Part shown: positions 23,371 through 36,195 of the stretch, piece by piece
Numbering within the stretch: position 1 is the first letter of the stretch
Layout: each line of letters opens with the position of its first letter
The notes under the pieces: model-generated
Seen by the model: only the letters and a program-made list of their open reading frames with translations
Database searches by the model: none
What the model was told of the DNA's origin: nothing
Translations under genes and position numbers: made by a program
Assembly (NCBI RefSeq): GCF_900496995.4
Contig: NW_024470327.1
Coordinates: 1 to 64,000 of the forward strand
From: Aquila chrysaetos chrysaetos
Taxonomy: Eukaryota > Chordata > Aves > Accipitriformes > Accipitridae
Length of the DNA: 64,000 nt
Direction: 5' to 3'

Positions 23371-26202
23371 AGCTGGTGCTTGCCTGCCCAGGTGTCAGGG
23401 CATCTTCCTGAGGCTGATCAGGAGGAGCAGAGAACAAAGTCATGGAGGTGGGGAAGTGGGCATGTGTCAGGGACAGCAGGCTTGGGGTCAGGCAGTGGGG
23501 CTGCGAGCGCCATGGTCCCTGGGGAATAATCCTGCTGACACAGACATTTCCATCCTGCTGGCCACAGGCAGTTTCTAGTCAAAATGGCTCTCTGATAGGC
23601 CCTGTGATGCACCGCAGTGGGAGCACCCATTTCCTCGCCCTCGGGTGTCCCAGCTGCTCTTTGCCCCAGGCAGGGCCTGGGCCATGCTGGTCCCACAGTG
23701 CAGAGGCCATGACAGAGCTGCCGTGTCAGGGTAAGCCCTGGGCTGTGGCCCCACAGAAGTGAGCCCTGAGGTGGCCGCAGTGCCCCGAACACCCCAGCCA
23801 GCCCCAGGGGGGAACATGGCCCATGGATTACCTCCCACATTGGTTAGGAGGCAGCTCTGCTCCCCACTGCCCCAGCACAGGGTGCAGAGCTGCTTTCTGG
23901 GACACACGGGGCTGGGATTCCCTCTCTTCATGCTCTGCCAGGACCCCAGTCTCCATGGGCTGCTCCTGCTGCCTTAGGCCCTCGCAGACCCTGAGCACTC
24001 TTGTCACAGCCGCTGAGCTGCCTTCTTCCTCAGCAGAGGCTGTAAGACCCCGCGGCAGCCCTGGGACCCCCCTCCTCCTGGTCTCCCTCAGCCCCCACCC
24101 CTGGCTCCTGCTGCCTCGCCAGGGATGTCAGTTTGGATTTGTGTCAGGGCAGTACTTGTGTGCAGGTACAGGAGGGATGGGAGCAGGGGTGATGGGGGCA
24201 CCTTTCCCTCAGCACTGTGGGAGGGCCAGAAAGGATCCCCACAAGGTGTGTGCTGCAGCCAAAAGCCGTGGTGCAGGCCCTGGCCTGGAGAAGGGCTCAT
24301 CTGGGAGGATGCTCACTGCGCACGTTTCCATGGCAGAGGAGATTTTGTGTCCCTTCCCTAAAACAGGTACTGCTGTGGCTTTCAGCTGCCCCAGCGCCTG
24401 TGGGCAGAGAAACCTCTTGCGCAGGGGCCAGGCAGGGAGAAGGGTTTGACACCTGGCCAGGACCTGGCTCCCAATCTGCTGTCTCTTGTCCTGCTGGTGG
24501 GTCTCCACACCCCTCCGGCACTTCCCCAAATGGCTCCTCTGCTGCGGGCTGGAAGGTGCATTGGCTGTTTGCGGCAGGTTTCCCTGTGGGGAGTTGCTGG
24601 AGCTCGGTACTGCTGCAAGCAGCAGGATCTGGCCCTAGAGGAGAGGCGGGGAGGAGGCGGCTGTCACCAACATCCTCTCCCACTTCAGCATTGCCCCATT
24701 CCCTGCTGGGAGCTCCTCCACCCCTGGGGTGACCCTGGGGGGATCTGGGAGAAGCCAAGACTCACAGATTCCTCTGCCCTATACCCTAGAGCCTTCCTGC
24801 TGGCAGACCCCATAGGAGAGCAGTGTTCCCAGGGTGAGACCCCCACGGTGATGGGTGACAGACATGGGCACTGCAAACACAGCCTCCATCCCCTGCAAAA
24901 CTCCCATGGGGGCAAGCTCCAGCCCTGCATCTCAGAGAAGTAAGGTATAAAAGTGAAGTAAAGAAGGGAGGAGTGTTATCTTCTGAACACAGGATGGTGG
25001 GGCTATGGACAGTATGGACACTGATGTGCAGACTCAAGGTGCTCCAAGTGGGGACTGGGGAGAAGAGGCCAGTGCCTGTCCTGTGCCACCTCGCTGCCAG
25101 CTCTGCCCTCCCACAGGGGTAATATTTCTCCCTTACTCTGGCACCGGGCAGACATTTTCCTCCTCCTCCTTGGGGAGATGAGCCACAGGCCTGTGTGTGC
25201 TTGAGGGGGGCAGCACGCCTGAGCACAAAGAGCCTGTTTCATAGCATTTGGGGACCTGAACAGTCTGGCCCTGCAGGCTGGGTCCATTCTCTGCAGCAAA
25301 GCAAGATTGTCACTGTACCCCAGATCTATGGTTGTTCCTGCAGCTCTCGAGGACATATCTGAGGGGGGTCACAGTGAGACCCCAAGTCTCAGCACTGCTG
25401 CCCCCATGCTGGGCAGAGCAAGGCACCATCTCCTGGCCCTCATTGCCTATGCATGGCTGTGGACAGGCCTGTGCCTTCCCGATCCTACCAGCATGGGGCG
25501 GATGGAGACACCAAACACACCAGGAACAAGAGGTGGGCACCGGCCCCACCAGTCCCCACCTCTGCAGGGCTGTACCTGACCTCAGCAGATCCAGGTTCCC
25601 TGAGCTAAGGCTCTGCTCAAGCCAGTGGCAATGGTGGAAGGAAAACTCAGCTGGGAGTCCCACAGCCCTGCCCATGCTTTTCCAGCTCAGACACCCTTAC
25701 CTTCTGGCACAGAGAGTGCTTCCCATGGGAAGGTACGTTACCTCCACTTGGAGACAGGACAATCTCAGACCCTTACCCCTGGAAAGCCACCAGGGCAGTG
25801 TGGCTCTGCTCCCAAAGAACACCTGGGCTGGACCAGCAGCCTCACACCACATCTCCCAGCGCAGCCAGAAAGGATTCCTTGGCGTGCTGCTGCTGCCTAT
25901 CCCCTCCCTGAGGTCTCCTCACAGGCACACTTTACTGCCAAGCATTGTCCCTGGATGGTGGGTGGGGTGGGCCTAGGATGCAGGGCAGTGACCTGAGCTC
26001 AGGTCCAGCACAGCTGCTGCCTGCTTCTCCTCCAAGAAAGGGCTCAGCAGAGGCAGCACACGCAGCCCTCCCACAGCCCTCCCCACCTCACAGCCAAGCC
26101 CTGGGTGGGCAGGGCAGGCCCACAGGGCCTGGGGAGGAGCAGTGCCCGAGCTCCAGCCCACACCTGCCTGAGGCTGGGCAGTCAGGGCAAAAGCACCACC
26201 GC
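23371..26202. other. No gene recognised
   Basis: GC-rich unique-looking DNA with many overlapping frames on both strands, none with family motifs or a consistent run of splice sites. Confidence 0.4.
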
Positions 26203-26274
26203 TGGAGATGCCAGGGATTGAACCCAGGACCTCCCACATGCGAAGCGGGCGCTCTTCCACTGAGCTACATCCCC
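26203..26274 (-). tRNA. tRNA-Ala (anticodon CGC)
   Basis: On the minus strand the sequence starts GGGGATGTAGCTCAGTGG and folds into a full cloverleaf of 72 nt with anticodon CGC in TTCGCAT. The acceptor stem GGGGATG/CATCTCC has the G3:U70 wobble that marks alanine tRNAs, and the discriminator is A. The T stem is weak, with two G-U pairs (CTGGG/CCTGG where most copies have CCGGG/CCCGG). TTTT follows at 26192-26189. Probably a real gene, perhaps starting to decay. Confidence 0.88.
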
Positions 26275-27490
26275 GTGACACCTGCCAGCGGGAGAGTGTG
26301 GTGGTGCATTTTCTTCCCCCTCTCTGGGCTGATCTACGAATTTGGGAACTCTCACTAGGCCTTAGCATAAGTGTGATGAGTTGGGCAGTTAAGTGTCCGT
26401 TGACCGTACCAGGAACTCTTGCATGGCTAAGACAGGGAGCTGCACTGACCATACCAAGGACTCCTGTTGCCTGGGAGAGGCTGGTGATGGGAGTAGGGAT
26501 AATTAGTCATTTCCTGACAACCTTGGGACATATCTTAGTCCTCCTCTGGCAGCCTTGGAGCATCCTGTATCTGAATCTTAAGTCATTTCTCCGACAACCT
26601 TGGAGCCTTCATTATCTGAATTATAACTCATGTGAAATGGTACCAGCGCTACTGAAATCCCAGTAATTTGCTGAAGACTAAAGACAATCATCTCCCGAAC
26701 CTATAAACAGTGGTGCTAAGTTAGATCCTTTGAGCTCTCCTGGACTGCAGCAGGCTGTGACCAGCATCTTCCTCTGAGTGGGACACCTCTCAGAGCTCAC
26801 AATCTCCTCAGTTTGTGAAGATCGGAGGTCTGTTGCTGAAAGCCGACAAGGCTTGGGCTGATACTCTCCACTCCTTGAGGCTCAACCCTTCACCATTGAG
26901 AAAGATGCTGAAGTATTTGACATGAATATTTTCACTGAACTCAAGGGGAACTTTTAACAGGTATACCTCTTTTACTTGCTTATGTATATCTCACAGTGTC
27001 TTTGTGCCTCTGTGTGTGTACTAACCTGAATATTCTATAGCAAGTATATTACAAATATTGCTTTTCAAATTATTAAACTGTGAATGAATCTCAGGCTGCT
27101 ATTATACTCATAATCCCTTTAGATATAAACCATTGACCAAGTCGTGGACTAGGAGTTGATCCAGCGGCACCTAGACTCCAACAGGAGTTTAGAAAGCAAG
27201 GGGGTCTTGTCTTAACCCCGTGACTCAATGGGAGGGTCTCCCCTACCCTTTTACATTCCTGATATCTGTACAAATCACAAGAAAACAATTCTAACTCAAT
27301 TTTCCTTTGTAAGTTTCTCTTTTACCCTATTGCGTCTTCGGTCTCTGTATACGTAATTTTAATGTGATTCTAACTTAATTTTTCTGTGTACTTTTCATCC
27401 ATGTATTAAGTAATAGAGTGAACCTTGCCACTGAATTCTGTGAGGTCGCACATTTATATAAATTCCTATTAAATCTTTTTTTTCGCTAGT
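26275..27490. repeat. AT-rich segment, possible old LTR
   Basis: From about 26330 the composition changes to AT-rich with AATTATTAAACTG and ATTCCTATTAAATC late in the block, and few ORFs. It reads like an old ERVL-type LTR, but I found no clean TG...CA ends or target duplication. Confidence 0.3.
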
Positions 27491-29934
27491 ACCACTGGAG
27501 GTGATTCCTTAAGTGGTCCAAACCACTCCATTTTGCGACAGAGAGACACTCTCCTCCTGTGATGTGTCTATGACAAGCACAGCCCTGTTGTCCCCTGGGT
27601 GCCCAGGGACCCTCTGCAGAAAACAGCACTTGGACACTTCTGAGATGGGGGAAGTCGGGACTGCCTCTCTGCTGGGGTCTGGTCCTGGCACAGGGCTGCA
27701 CTGCAGAGCGCTGCCTTTCAACGTCTCTGCAGGGCAATGGGATGGGAGGAGGCTCTTGCTGCTGGCACTCTTCTCCCATGCTCTGGCCCACTCCGGGGTG
27801 GGCTGATAGAGAGGAGAAACCCCTGAACCTCCTCTGCCACCCAGGGCAACACCCCTCTGTGACACATCTGCCCCCAACTCCCCAGCAGGAGCAGTGCAAA
27901 AGGGTGAGGGAAATGCCCTCCCTGGGGTGAGGTGTCCTCAGGCTGTTATGGCATCCCAGGGCATGTGGTGGAGAGGACGTGGGGGCAGAAATCTTACACC
28001 CCCTCCTCCAGGCACTGGGCCTCCCCCTGCACCCTCTGTCCCCCAGCATCCCTGGAGGTGAGGTGAAGAGCAAGCTTTCATCTCCCTGGGGCTCAGGGAC
28101 CTTCCCACTCCTTCAGCACTGAGGACTGCCCTGACAGCCAAACAGTGCCCTGGGATAGCCCTGGCTGGAGTCTCTGCGGCAGGGTGGGTGATGTGTTCAG
28201 CTGTCTACTCAAAGGTTAATAGTTTGATCACGTGCAGGGATGGTGTCAGCATGGTGGTAAAGCTGGGGCAATTGCGTTGCCCAATGCCATATACTTTTCC
28301 CTGCTGAGCCCCTGCCTGGCAGAGAGGGTTTGGGGGAATCAAAACCAGACCACAGTCACCGTGAACTTCTGGAGTGGTTGAGTGGAGTTAAGGGGATGGA
28401 CTGCTCATCTATTCAGCTCTGCACACATGGCCCCAAAGCCCACCCTCAGCAATGACTCTCCCGTCCTTGCTCAAGAAAGACCTAGAAGGACTCTTTTGGA
28501 GCCGTGATATTTGTGCAGGCACCAAACCTGTTGCCAAGCATTTTCAAACTCATGCTCAAAGCTGACAAGACAGCAACTGTGCTTGGCGAGACGGTCTCTC
28601 CCTCTCACCGCCTCTCACTTGTGCTCAATCACAACGAAAGCCAAACCCCTCTGGAGGTACACGCCTGGGGACCTCGCCAGCTGTGAGGCAGCAGGTCTGC
28701 AGGGGACTAGGACATGCACATTGCTGTATGTGCCATTCCTTGGCCTGACTGGTTGACTGGGAAGATGCTGAGTCTGGAGACAGAGGGAGATGTCCTGGGT
28801 CATAGTTGTCACTGTGTTCCTGATGGGCAAGACGGATTCTGTAGCAGCAAGAGGTTGCAAGAGGGGAGCCCAGCAGCTTGCTGGAGCTCATAAGCAAGTC
28901 TTTCTTCCTCTGGGCACGGACTCATGGCTGTGAGGGGCTGCAGCTGGGCTGGACAGTCCACTCTGGTGGGTGAGCATCTTTGGCTATGGAAACTGGGGAC
29001 AGTTGAGACACTTGTGCTCTAAGCCCTGGCTCTGGTGCTGAGAGGATAGAGAACACAGAAGCATATGAGATGCTCAGGAAATGCAGAGGCAGGTAAATGT
29101 GGAGAGTAAAAAATGACATCCAGTGTTTGAGCTGGGGGTGTTCAGAAGTCCCAGTGTGACAGCTGGTGACCTTTCATGCTAGACTGGCATTTCTGTCCCG
29201 ACTGGTGCCCTTGCAGCAGGGAGGAGCCAATGCAGAGGGATGTTCATGTGGGGCCCCAGACGGGTCCCCCTGTGCTGCTTGTCTCCCTGCTGATGCCCCA
29301 AGAGGAGCATTTTTCTGTTTCATCCAACATTGCAGCAGGGGGCAAAGGGGGGCAAGAAACTCTGCTCAGGACACTGTGTGACTGAACCACACTGGTGCCC
29401 ATGTGCCACAGAGGATGATCCTTAGCATGGCTTTGTCAGCTCTCTCCTTGGCACATCAGAGGTCTCACTGTGACAGTCCTCTGGAGGGAGGATGCTGCCA
29501 TTCAGGCCTCAGCTCCAAGAAATGCCTCTCCCTGGGACTGGGGGGATGGTGGCCTCCCCCACAGGCAGCATGCTCTGGTCTGGAAACTGAGGTCCAGTTG
29601 AAGGAGGTGTGTGAGGAAGAGAGCAATCTGTGCACCATTGAGAATTACAAAGGGGAGAGATACAGGGTCTTTGCAGAGACCCCGCAAAGGAGAGATGCCA
29701 AGTGCTGTGGAGCAGGGAAGGAGGGATGGCTGGAGACCACACCAAAGAAGCACTGAATGGAGATTCCTGTCCAGGGGAAGGCTGGGGGCTTGCGGTACAA
29801 GAGGCTCCTAACCTGCTGATCTGCAGCTACAGTGCACAAGCAGTGCTCTGGCAAGAGGTGAAGGAGCAAGGAGGGCCAGGGCAGGCTGGAAGAAGGCAGA
29901 GAGGCTCTGCAAAAACCTAAAGGAGAAAAATCAT
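27491..29934. other. No gene recognised
   Basis: Mixed-composition DNA without a supported exon, repeat or RNA gene. Confidence 0.4.
29926..29930 (-). terminator. Pol III terminator of tRNA-Phe
   Basis: Five T residues on the minus strand, four bases past the tRNA-Phe end. Confidence 0.75.
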
Positions 29935-30007
29935 TGCTGAAGCCTGGGGTTGAACCAGGGACCTTTAGATCTTCAGTCTAATGCTGTCCCAGCTGAGCTA
30001 CTTCAGC
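29935..30007 (-). tRNA. tRNA-Phe (anticodon GAA)
   Basis: The minus strand reads GCTGAAGTAGCTCAGCTGGG and folds as a 73-nt cloverleaf. The anticodon loop CTGAAGA gives GAA, and the GACTGAAGATCTAAAGGTCC block is the vertebrate tRNA-Phe anticodon and variable region. The acceptor stem GCTGAAG/CTTCAGC is perfectly paired, though it differs from the common GCCGAAA/TTTCGGC at two pairs that both changed together. The T stem CCTGG/CCAGG is also perfect. The last D-stem pair is a C-C mismatch. With the terminator, this looks like a working variant gene. Confidence 0.9.
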
Positions 30008-30439
30008 CCTGCCCCAGCAGCCTTTGTCCCAATTCCACCCCTCCCAGGCCACAGGCTGACACATACATGAAGAGCTCCTTGGGGACATTCCCAGGGAAAA
30101 GCTGTGCGCAGCACTGGGCAGAGTGGACCTGGACTCTGCCAGCCTCCATGGCCAGGTAGATTCCAGGTGTAGGGTGGGTGCCAGCTTACGGTGGGATTGC
30201 CAAGATATGTGTCTGGCCTTGATGACGAAGGTGACAGTGGTGAAGGCAAGTGGGCAGGCCAGACACATGCTGATGCCAAAGCTGAGGGTGGAAGAAGGGT
30301 GGGGTTGGTGGAAGACCTCTCCCACAGAGAAGGCAGGGCCCAGGGGAGGCAGAGCTTTTGCTGGTGCCATAGGCTTTTGCTTCACTCTTGCATGAGCAAG
30401 AGTGTTTTGTTCAATGTTTGGAGATGATATTTAGGGGGA
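30008..30439. other. No gene recognised
   Basis: Unique-looking DNA between tRNA-Phe and a CR1 fragment. No supported feature. Confidence 0.4.
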
Positions 30440-30914
30440 GAGAAGGCTTGAAAACCTCCAAGGATTGGGACTGCACAACCTCTCAGGGCAATCTCTTCCA
30501 GTGCATAAGTGACCTCATGGTTATGACCTCATGGACCTCATCTCCCGCCTGAACATTCTTTCAACTTTTGTCCCTTGCCTCTCATTTTCCCACCACACAC
30601 CATGATGAAGAGCCTGGCTCTCTTTTCTTAACCACCGATAGGTACTGAAATGCTCCTATGAGGTTTCCCAAACCCTTCCCATCTCCATACTGAACAGGGT
30701 TGCCTCAGCCTTTCCTCAGGTGGAAAGTTCTCCAGACCCCTGCACACCCCCCGACACCTGACTGTATTGTTGCCCCTTCACTGAACTTGCTCCAGTTGAT
30801 CAATGGCTTTCCTGTACTGGGAAAGGCAGGAGGCCCCAAACTCAGTGCAATGCTGTGTGTGTGGTCTAGTAAGCACTGAATGGAGGGGGAGAGTCCCTCC
30901 CCCTCATCTCCTGG
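30440..30914 (-). mobile_element. CR1 LINE fragment, part 1 (split by a solo LTR)
   Basis: The plus strand reads the complement of a CR1 3' ORF2/3' UTR region: CAACCTCTCAGGGCAATCTC, AGCCTGGCTCTC, CTCAGCCTTTCCTCAGG and the TGCTCCAGTTGATC block. It is continued at 31504-31938 after the LTR. Confidence 0.75.
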
Positions 30915-31503
30915 TGTCATGGCTTAATCCCAGCCAGCAACTAAGCACCACGCAGCCGCTTACTCACTTCCCCCCCACCCAGTGGGATGGAGGAGAGACT
31001 CGGGGAAAAAAAAAAAGTAAAACTCGTGGGTTGAGATAGGAACAGTTTAATAGAACAGAAAAGAAGAAACTAATAATGATAATGGTTACACTAATAAAAT
31101 GACAATAGTAATAATAAACAGGACTTGAATGTGCAAGTGATGCACAATGCAATTGCTCACCACCCGCCGATCAATGCCCAGTTAGTCCCCAAGCAGCGAT
31201 CCCCCCCCCCCCCCAATCCCCCCAGTTCCTATACTAGATGTGACGTCCCATGGTATGGAATACCCCATTGGCCACTTTGGGTCAGCTGCCCTGGCTCTGT
31301 CCTGTGCCAACTTCTTGTGCCCCTCCAGCTTTCTCGCTGGCTGGGCATGAGAAGCTGAAAAATCCTTGACTTTAGACTAAACACTACTTAGCAACAACTG
31401 AAAACATCAGTGTTATCAACATTCTTCTCAGGTTGAACTCAAAACATAGCACCTACCAGCTACTAGGAAGACAATTAACTCTATCCCAGCTGAAACCAGG
31501 ACA
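30915..31503 (-). mobile_element. Solo LTR nested in a CR1
   Basis: 589 bases from TGTCATGG to CCAGGACA on the plus strand, flanked by CCTGG on both sides (30910-30914 and 31504-31508), a 5-base target duplication. The orientation is inferred as minus because the AATAAA-like signal (TTTAAT on plus) reads on that strand. It includes a run of 15 or more C near 31200. It is a fossil of a common avian ERV LTR family, older than the provirus at 10352. Confidence 0.85.
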
Positions 31504-31938
31504 CCTGGCCATGCTCCTGTTCATACAGCTAGGCTGCTCTTGGCTTTCTTGGCTGCTGGGGCTCACTGCTGACTCATGCAGCTTGTTGTCCACCATGACC
31601 CTCAGGGCCTTTTCTGCTGAGCTGCACCCTACCCGGAGCTGTTGTTCAGGGTAAGGCCACCCCAGGGGCAGGACTTCCTCCTCTCTGATATCTAGTAGGT
31701 TCTTGCTGACCCACTCTGCCAACCTGTTGAGGTTCCTCCAGAAGGCAGCACTCCAGTGTATACACTGGTCCCCACCTCAGTTTTGTGTCATCTGCAAACT
31801 CTGTCAGCTCCTGCAGGATGCTGATAACATCGTTAAGTCCCCAGAGAGACCCCAATGCATCCAGTCAGTCTTTTACTCACCTCTTTGCCCACCAATTAAG
31901 ACTGTAGCTTCCTAGCTTTGATATAAGAATATTGTGGG
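31504..31938 (-). mobile_element. CR1 LINE fragment, part 2
   Basis: Continues the CR1 complement with GACCCTCAGGGCCTTTTCTG, then TACACTGGTCCCCACCTCAG and TGTGTCATCTGCAAACTCTG-like sequence. The junction with part 1 coincides with the CCTGG target duplication. Confidence 0.75.
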
Positions 31939-31944
31939 AGACTG

Positions 31945-32995
31945 TGTGGTGGGTTGACTTTGGCTGGCTGCCAGATGCCCAGCCAGCCACTCTCTCACTC
32001 CTCCTCCTCAACAGTACAGAAGGAGAAAAAAAGGAAAAAAAAAAGCTCAATTGCTTGTTATGAAAGCAGGGACATTATTTCCCTATTAGTCAGAAGCAAA
32101 ACAGACTCAACATGAAGAAAAATAACTTAATTTATTACCAATTCAAATAGGTTTGGATAGCGAGAAGAAAAGATAAATACTACAGCAGCACGTCCCCTTT
32201 CTCCCTTTTTCCTAGGCTCAGCTTTGTTCCTGACTCCTCTACCTCCTTTCCCTGTGAGTGGTAAAAGGGGGAATGGGGACTAGTCAGCTCCTAACAGTTC
32301 ACCTCTGCTGCTCCCTCCTTACACTTTTCCTGTGGCATCCTTCCCACAGGCTACAGTTCTTTTAGGAAATATCCAGCTTCTCTGGCATTTGATCCTCCGC
32401 AGGCTGCAAGGAAATACCTGCTCCACTGTGGTCCCTCCATGGGCTGCAGGGGAATCTCTTCTGCAGCATCTGGAGCTCCCCTTCCCCCTCTTCTTCACTG
32501 ACTCTGCTCTTTGCAGGAATTTTTCTCACACTTTTTTTTTTCCTTACTCCTGTCACACTATGGCATTTGTGCCCTTTCTTAAATACACTTTCACAGAGGT
32601 GCTACCAGCTTTGCTGATGGGCTTAGCTTTTGCCAGCAGTAGGTCTGTTGCAGAGCTGGCTGGACTTGGCTGTGTCCAGCATGGGATAACCCATTATCTC
32701 TTCTGACAGGGGCTTCTGCCACCCATCTGCTACCAAAAACATGGACACAGACACCAATATAGAGTAAGAAGCTTGGCCTTGCTAAATGACATCCCCTGCT
32801 TTTCCATTGTCAAGAAATCCAAACTACTTGTTGAGGGGGAAGAGAAAGAAACAGAGAAGGCCTTGACACTGTGCAAGCACTGCTTAGCAATAGCGAAAAT
32901 ATGGCAGTGTTATTAACACTGTTTTGGCCACCAGTGCAAAGCACCATAGGAGCTGCTATGAGGAAAGTTAACCCATCCTAACCAGACCCAGTACA
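31945..32995 (-). mobile_element. ERV LTR, second family (about 1 kb)
   Basis: Starts TGTGGTGGGTTGACTTTGGC and ends near ACCCAGTACA. It contains an AATTTATT block (poly(A) signal on minus) and CTGCAG-rich units of the kind seen at 37040-37480. No target duplication is clear. It may be one end of a decayed provirus running right, toward 35 kb. Fossil. Confidence 0.65.
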
Positions 32996-35504
32996 GTCTT
33001 CATCCTTATTCCATAGCTTTCCAACATGCTCAGGACCCATACTGGCTGATACACCTGAGTGTACACATTCAATATGTACACAGTTGCCCCATTCCTATAT
33101 GTTGTTGCATTTCTACACCCTACTCAAACCTTTCCATTCTCTCTCTCAGCCACCAAATCCCCTTTTACCAAAACTTACAACTTGTACTACATACTTAAAT
33201 GATCTTTACTTCCAAGAGTCATGTTTATGCACCCTCATTAACCACTGTCCCCTGTTCCTTGACATACACTGATATTATTCACCCATTGCAGCATGCCCCC
33301 CACCACCCCAGCAAGTGTCCATGACAGCAGCCAATGACATGGGCCCCATCTGTCAAGGTGATCACTCAGGACAGGTGAAGTAGTGTGCCGGATCCTTGGC
33401 TGCCAAGACCAGATTGGACTGGATCACCTTTGTACTCGCCCCATTCCTCATGAGGATTGACCTCTGTTGGTTTGAGTGGTTCCTGCTGCCTCGCTTCCTA
33501 GAACATACAACTCACATAATGGATTATTTTCCCGCAAGGTCAGACCTCCTTGAGGTACACACCAGCTCTCCCATCCTTCTGCATTTCCCACCAAGTGCAC
33601 CCAGGTCTTTGAGCAAAAAGACAATCATCTCATAAATGGGCTTGCTTTTTCCCAAGGGAGGAGCAGCCAACACTGCCTTCCCCAGCCACCTCCCTGTGTG
33701 CACTATGGGGACCTTATTTCCTCCCACAGTATGTACAGGCTTTGTTTGGGCAGGACCAGGATGGTTAGCAGATCCTCTGGTGTTTACCAGCTGAGTGGCT
33801 TCTGCTAAATTGATGACCTGTCCAATATGACATAGAACAACATCACTGTGACTTCGGTCTGTTCTTTCAGCATCCTTGGATGAAGCCCCTCCTGTCTCAT
33901 GGACTGGTAAGGGTTGAGTTTGTTCAAGTGACTTCTGACTTGATCCCCACCCACTGCTGGTTGTTCTCCATGGGTTCTGCCTCAAGGCACAAGGGCCTGG
34001 GAGACCTTACTGAGGAATACTGAGGCAGAGACAACACAGAGTATCTCAGACCTATTTACACCTGCCCTTCCTAAATTCTGCAGTGGTCCCCTTTACTTTG
34101 TTTCTTCTTTAACTCTAACTTCAGTAGTAACAGCTCATCTTGCTGCCATTGTATTCCCATGACAGAGTCAACTGAATATCCACATGGGCTATTGCAGGAG
34201 GCTGTCCATAAAGACCAGCTGTACTGAGCTCTGCTCAGTGCTCAGTACTGTGCTCTGTTCTCAGTAAGACCCTGTGTCATTGAGCCTGAGAAATCCACAG
34301 GTTGCTTAAAGAAGATGTTATCCATTTCCTTGCCCTGACTGCACTTACCTTATGTTCTGCCACAACATCACCCTCAATGGCCTTGCCTCTGACCCTCACC
34401 CACAAGTTGCCCTTCCCGTAGTGAAGCTCCACACTTCCCAGCAGCTCCATCAAACAGATGACGAGTGTCTCCTGAAGAGCCTGTATCCATCCTGCACATC
34501 CCCTGAGTTGTGCAAGCTGTCCCACCACACCTCAACAGTTATTCCATCAATGTCACACTTCTATGGTGGCACAAGGGGCTCCAGCTCCTCCTGTCTGTGC
34601 CCCTCAGCTGTGACACCGGGGCCAACCTCAGACTTGTCACAAAGAAAACTGATACCAAGTCCCAAGACCCCATACGTGTAAAGGTTTTGCTTCATAGCAG
34701 AGAGGTGCTCAGAACGGATGGCAGATGGCAATGTAAAAGACTATATGAGATGTAGATGTAGATGATGAGAAAGATGACATGATGTGCCCAGAAAGTGAGC
34801 AAACCCTGCTCTCACCAAATCCAGAGGGAAGAAAGCCTGGGCTGCACAGCCCTGGTGGGAGACCATGAGACATTATAGTTAATGGGGATCTAATAAAGAA
34901 AGGTGGTAGAGAAGAGAAAGGGACAAACTTAGCTCTCCCTGAGCAAAATAACTCTATTGGGGCACATGAATACCTCTACAGGCTGCCCTGAACATACTGA
35001 GTAGGGACAGGTTTTACTGTCCTTATTGTGGGCATCTATTGTCATTTTAGTTTGCCAAGGGAATTTCCCACACAGTTCAGAGCCAGGTGTCATGGTGAAG
35101 GACTCAAGGCAACAAACGTGCAGAAGAGAGAGGCCTAGTCTGTGCCATGTTCCTGGGACACCCTGGGGAACCTGCCCCAGGAAAATTGCCCCAGACCAGT
35201 CCCCCTCATCAGCCATTTCCATCTCTGACTATATACTCCAGACCATGAGACCAATGAGAGACCATTGCCACATTGTCACCTCTGTCCTCCTCCAGGGCTC
35301 ACTGATACCCAACTCCACAGCCATTATTAACAGAATGGAAATCAGTTTCCTACTGACACTCATTACACACCAAGTCCCATAGCTCTTGCCACAGCTGGAC
35401 TCTCAGCCAAGACTGTTCTCAGACAACTCCAGCTAGATTAGGTGCTCATGGACTTGTCTCAACAAATATTGAAAATATCCATTGCTTAAGATCCCACCAA
35501 CTGG
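32996..35504. other. Unassigned; possibly decayed ERV interior
   Basis: No protein family recognised. Short minus-strand frames (for example 33524-33985) and the flanking same-orientation LTR pieces at 31945 and 35695 make an old ERV interior plausible, but I see no diagnostic motif. Confidence 0.25.
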
Positions 35505-35694
35505 CCTGGGTCCTTGCTGCAGTGTTTGACTCTGAGGGATTTCTCAAAACCCCAGCTTTCTCAGCCTTTCCTTATCCATAACACGCTCCAGGCCCCAACC
35601 ACCCTTCTGGCCTCTGCAGGACTCACTCCAGCCTGTCAGGCTCTTGCTTGTGCTGCGGAGTCCCATACTGGACACAGCAGTCCTGATGTGGTCC
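35505..35694 (-). mobile_element. CR1 LINE fragment
   Basis: Complement of CR1: CAGCTTTCTCAGCCTTTCCT, ACACGCTCCAGGCCCC, TACTGGACACAGCAGTCCTG and GTGGTC. It is cut at 35694 by an LTR. Confidence 0.65.
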
Positions 35695-36195
35695 TGTGGT
35701 AGGTTAACTTTGACCAGCAGCCAGACACCCACCCAGCTGCTCAGTCACTCCCCCTACTCAACATGTCAAAGGGAGAAAATAAGATGCAATAGCTCCTGGG
35801 TCAAAATAAAGACAGGGCGATCATTTACTAACTACTGTCACTGGCAAAGAAGAGTTATCTTGGGGAAGATAAATTTAATTTATTGTCAATTAAATAGATT
35901 TGGGTAGAGAGAAACTATAACACAAATATTAAAGAACATTTCCCCACCCCACTCCTTTTTCTCAGGCTCAGATTACTCCTTGATTCCCAATTCTTCTACC
36001 CACCCTAACCCTGAGAGGTACAGGGGGGGATGGGAAATGGGAAGGTTCAATAATTTTATAACAGTTCATCTCTGCCTCTCCTCTTCCTCACTCTTCTCCT
36101 CTGTTCCAGTGTGGGTCCTCTCCACAGGATCGCACAGTATTTCTGGTCAAGGCTATGTGGTTTTCACTTCTTTCTCTCTTACTTTTCTCCTTTAT
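35695..36195 (-). mobile_element. Partial LTR, same family as 31945-32995
   Basis: Starts TGTGGTAGGTTAACTTTGAC and carries AAATTTAATTTATTGTC and the CTGTTCCAGTGTGGGTCC unit. It is truncated where a CR1 tail begins. Fossil. Confidence 0.65.
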
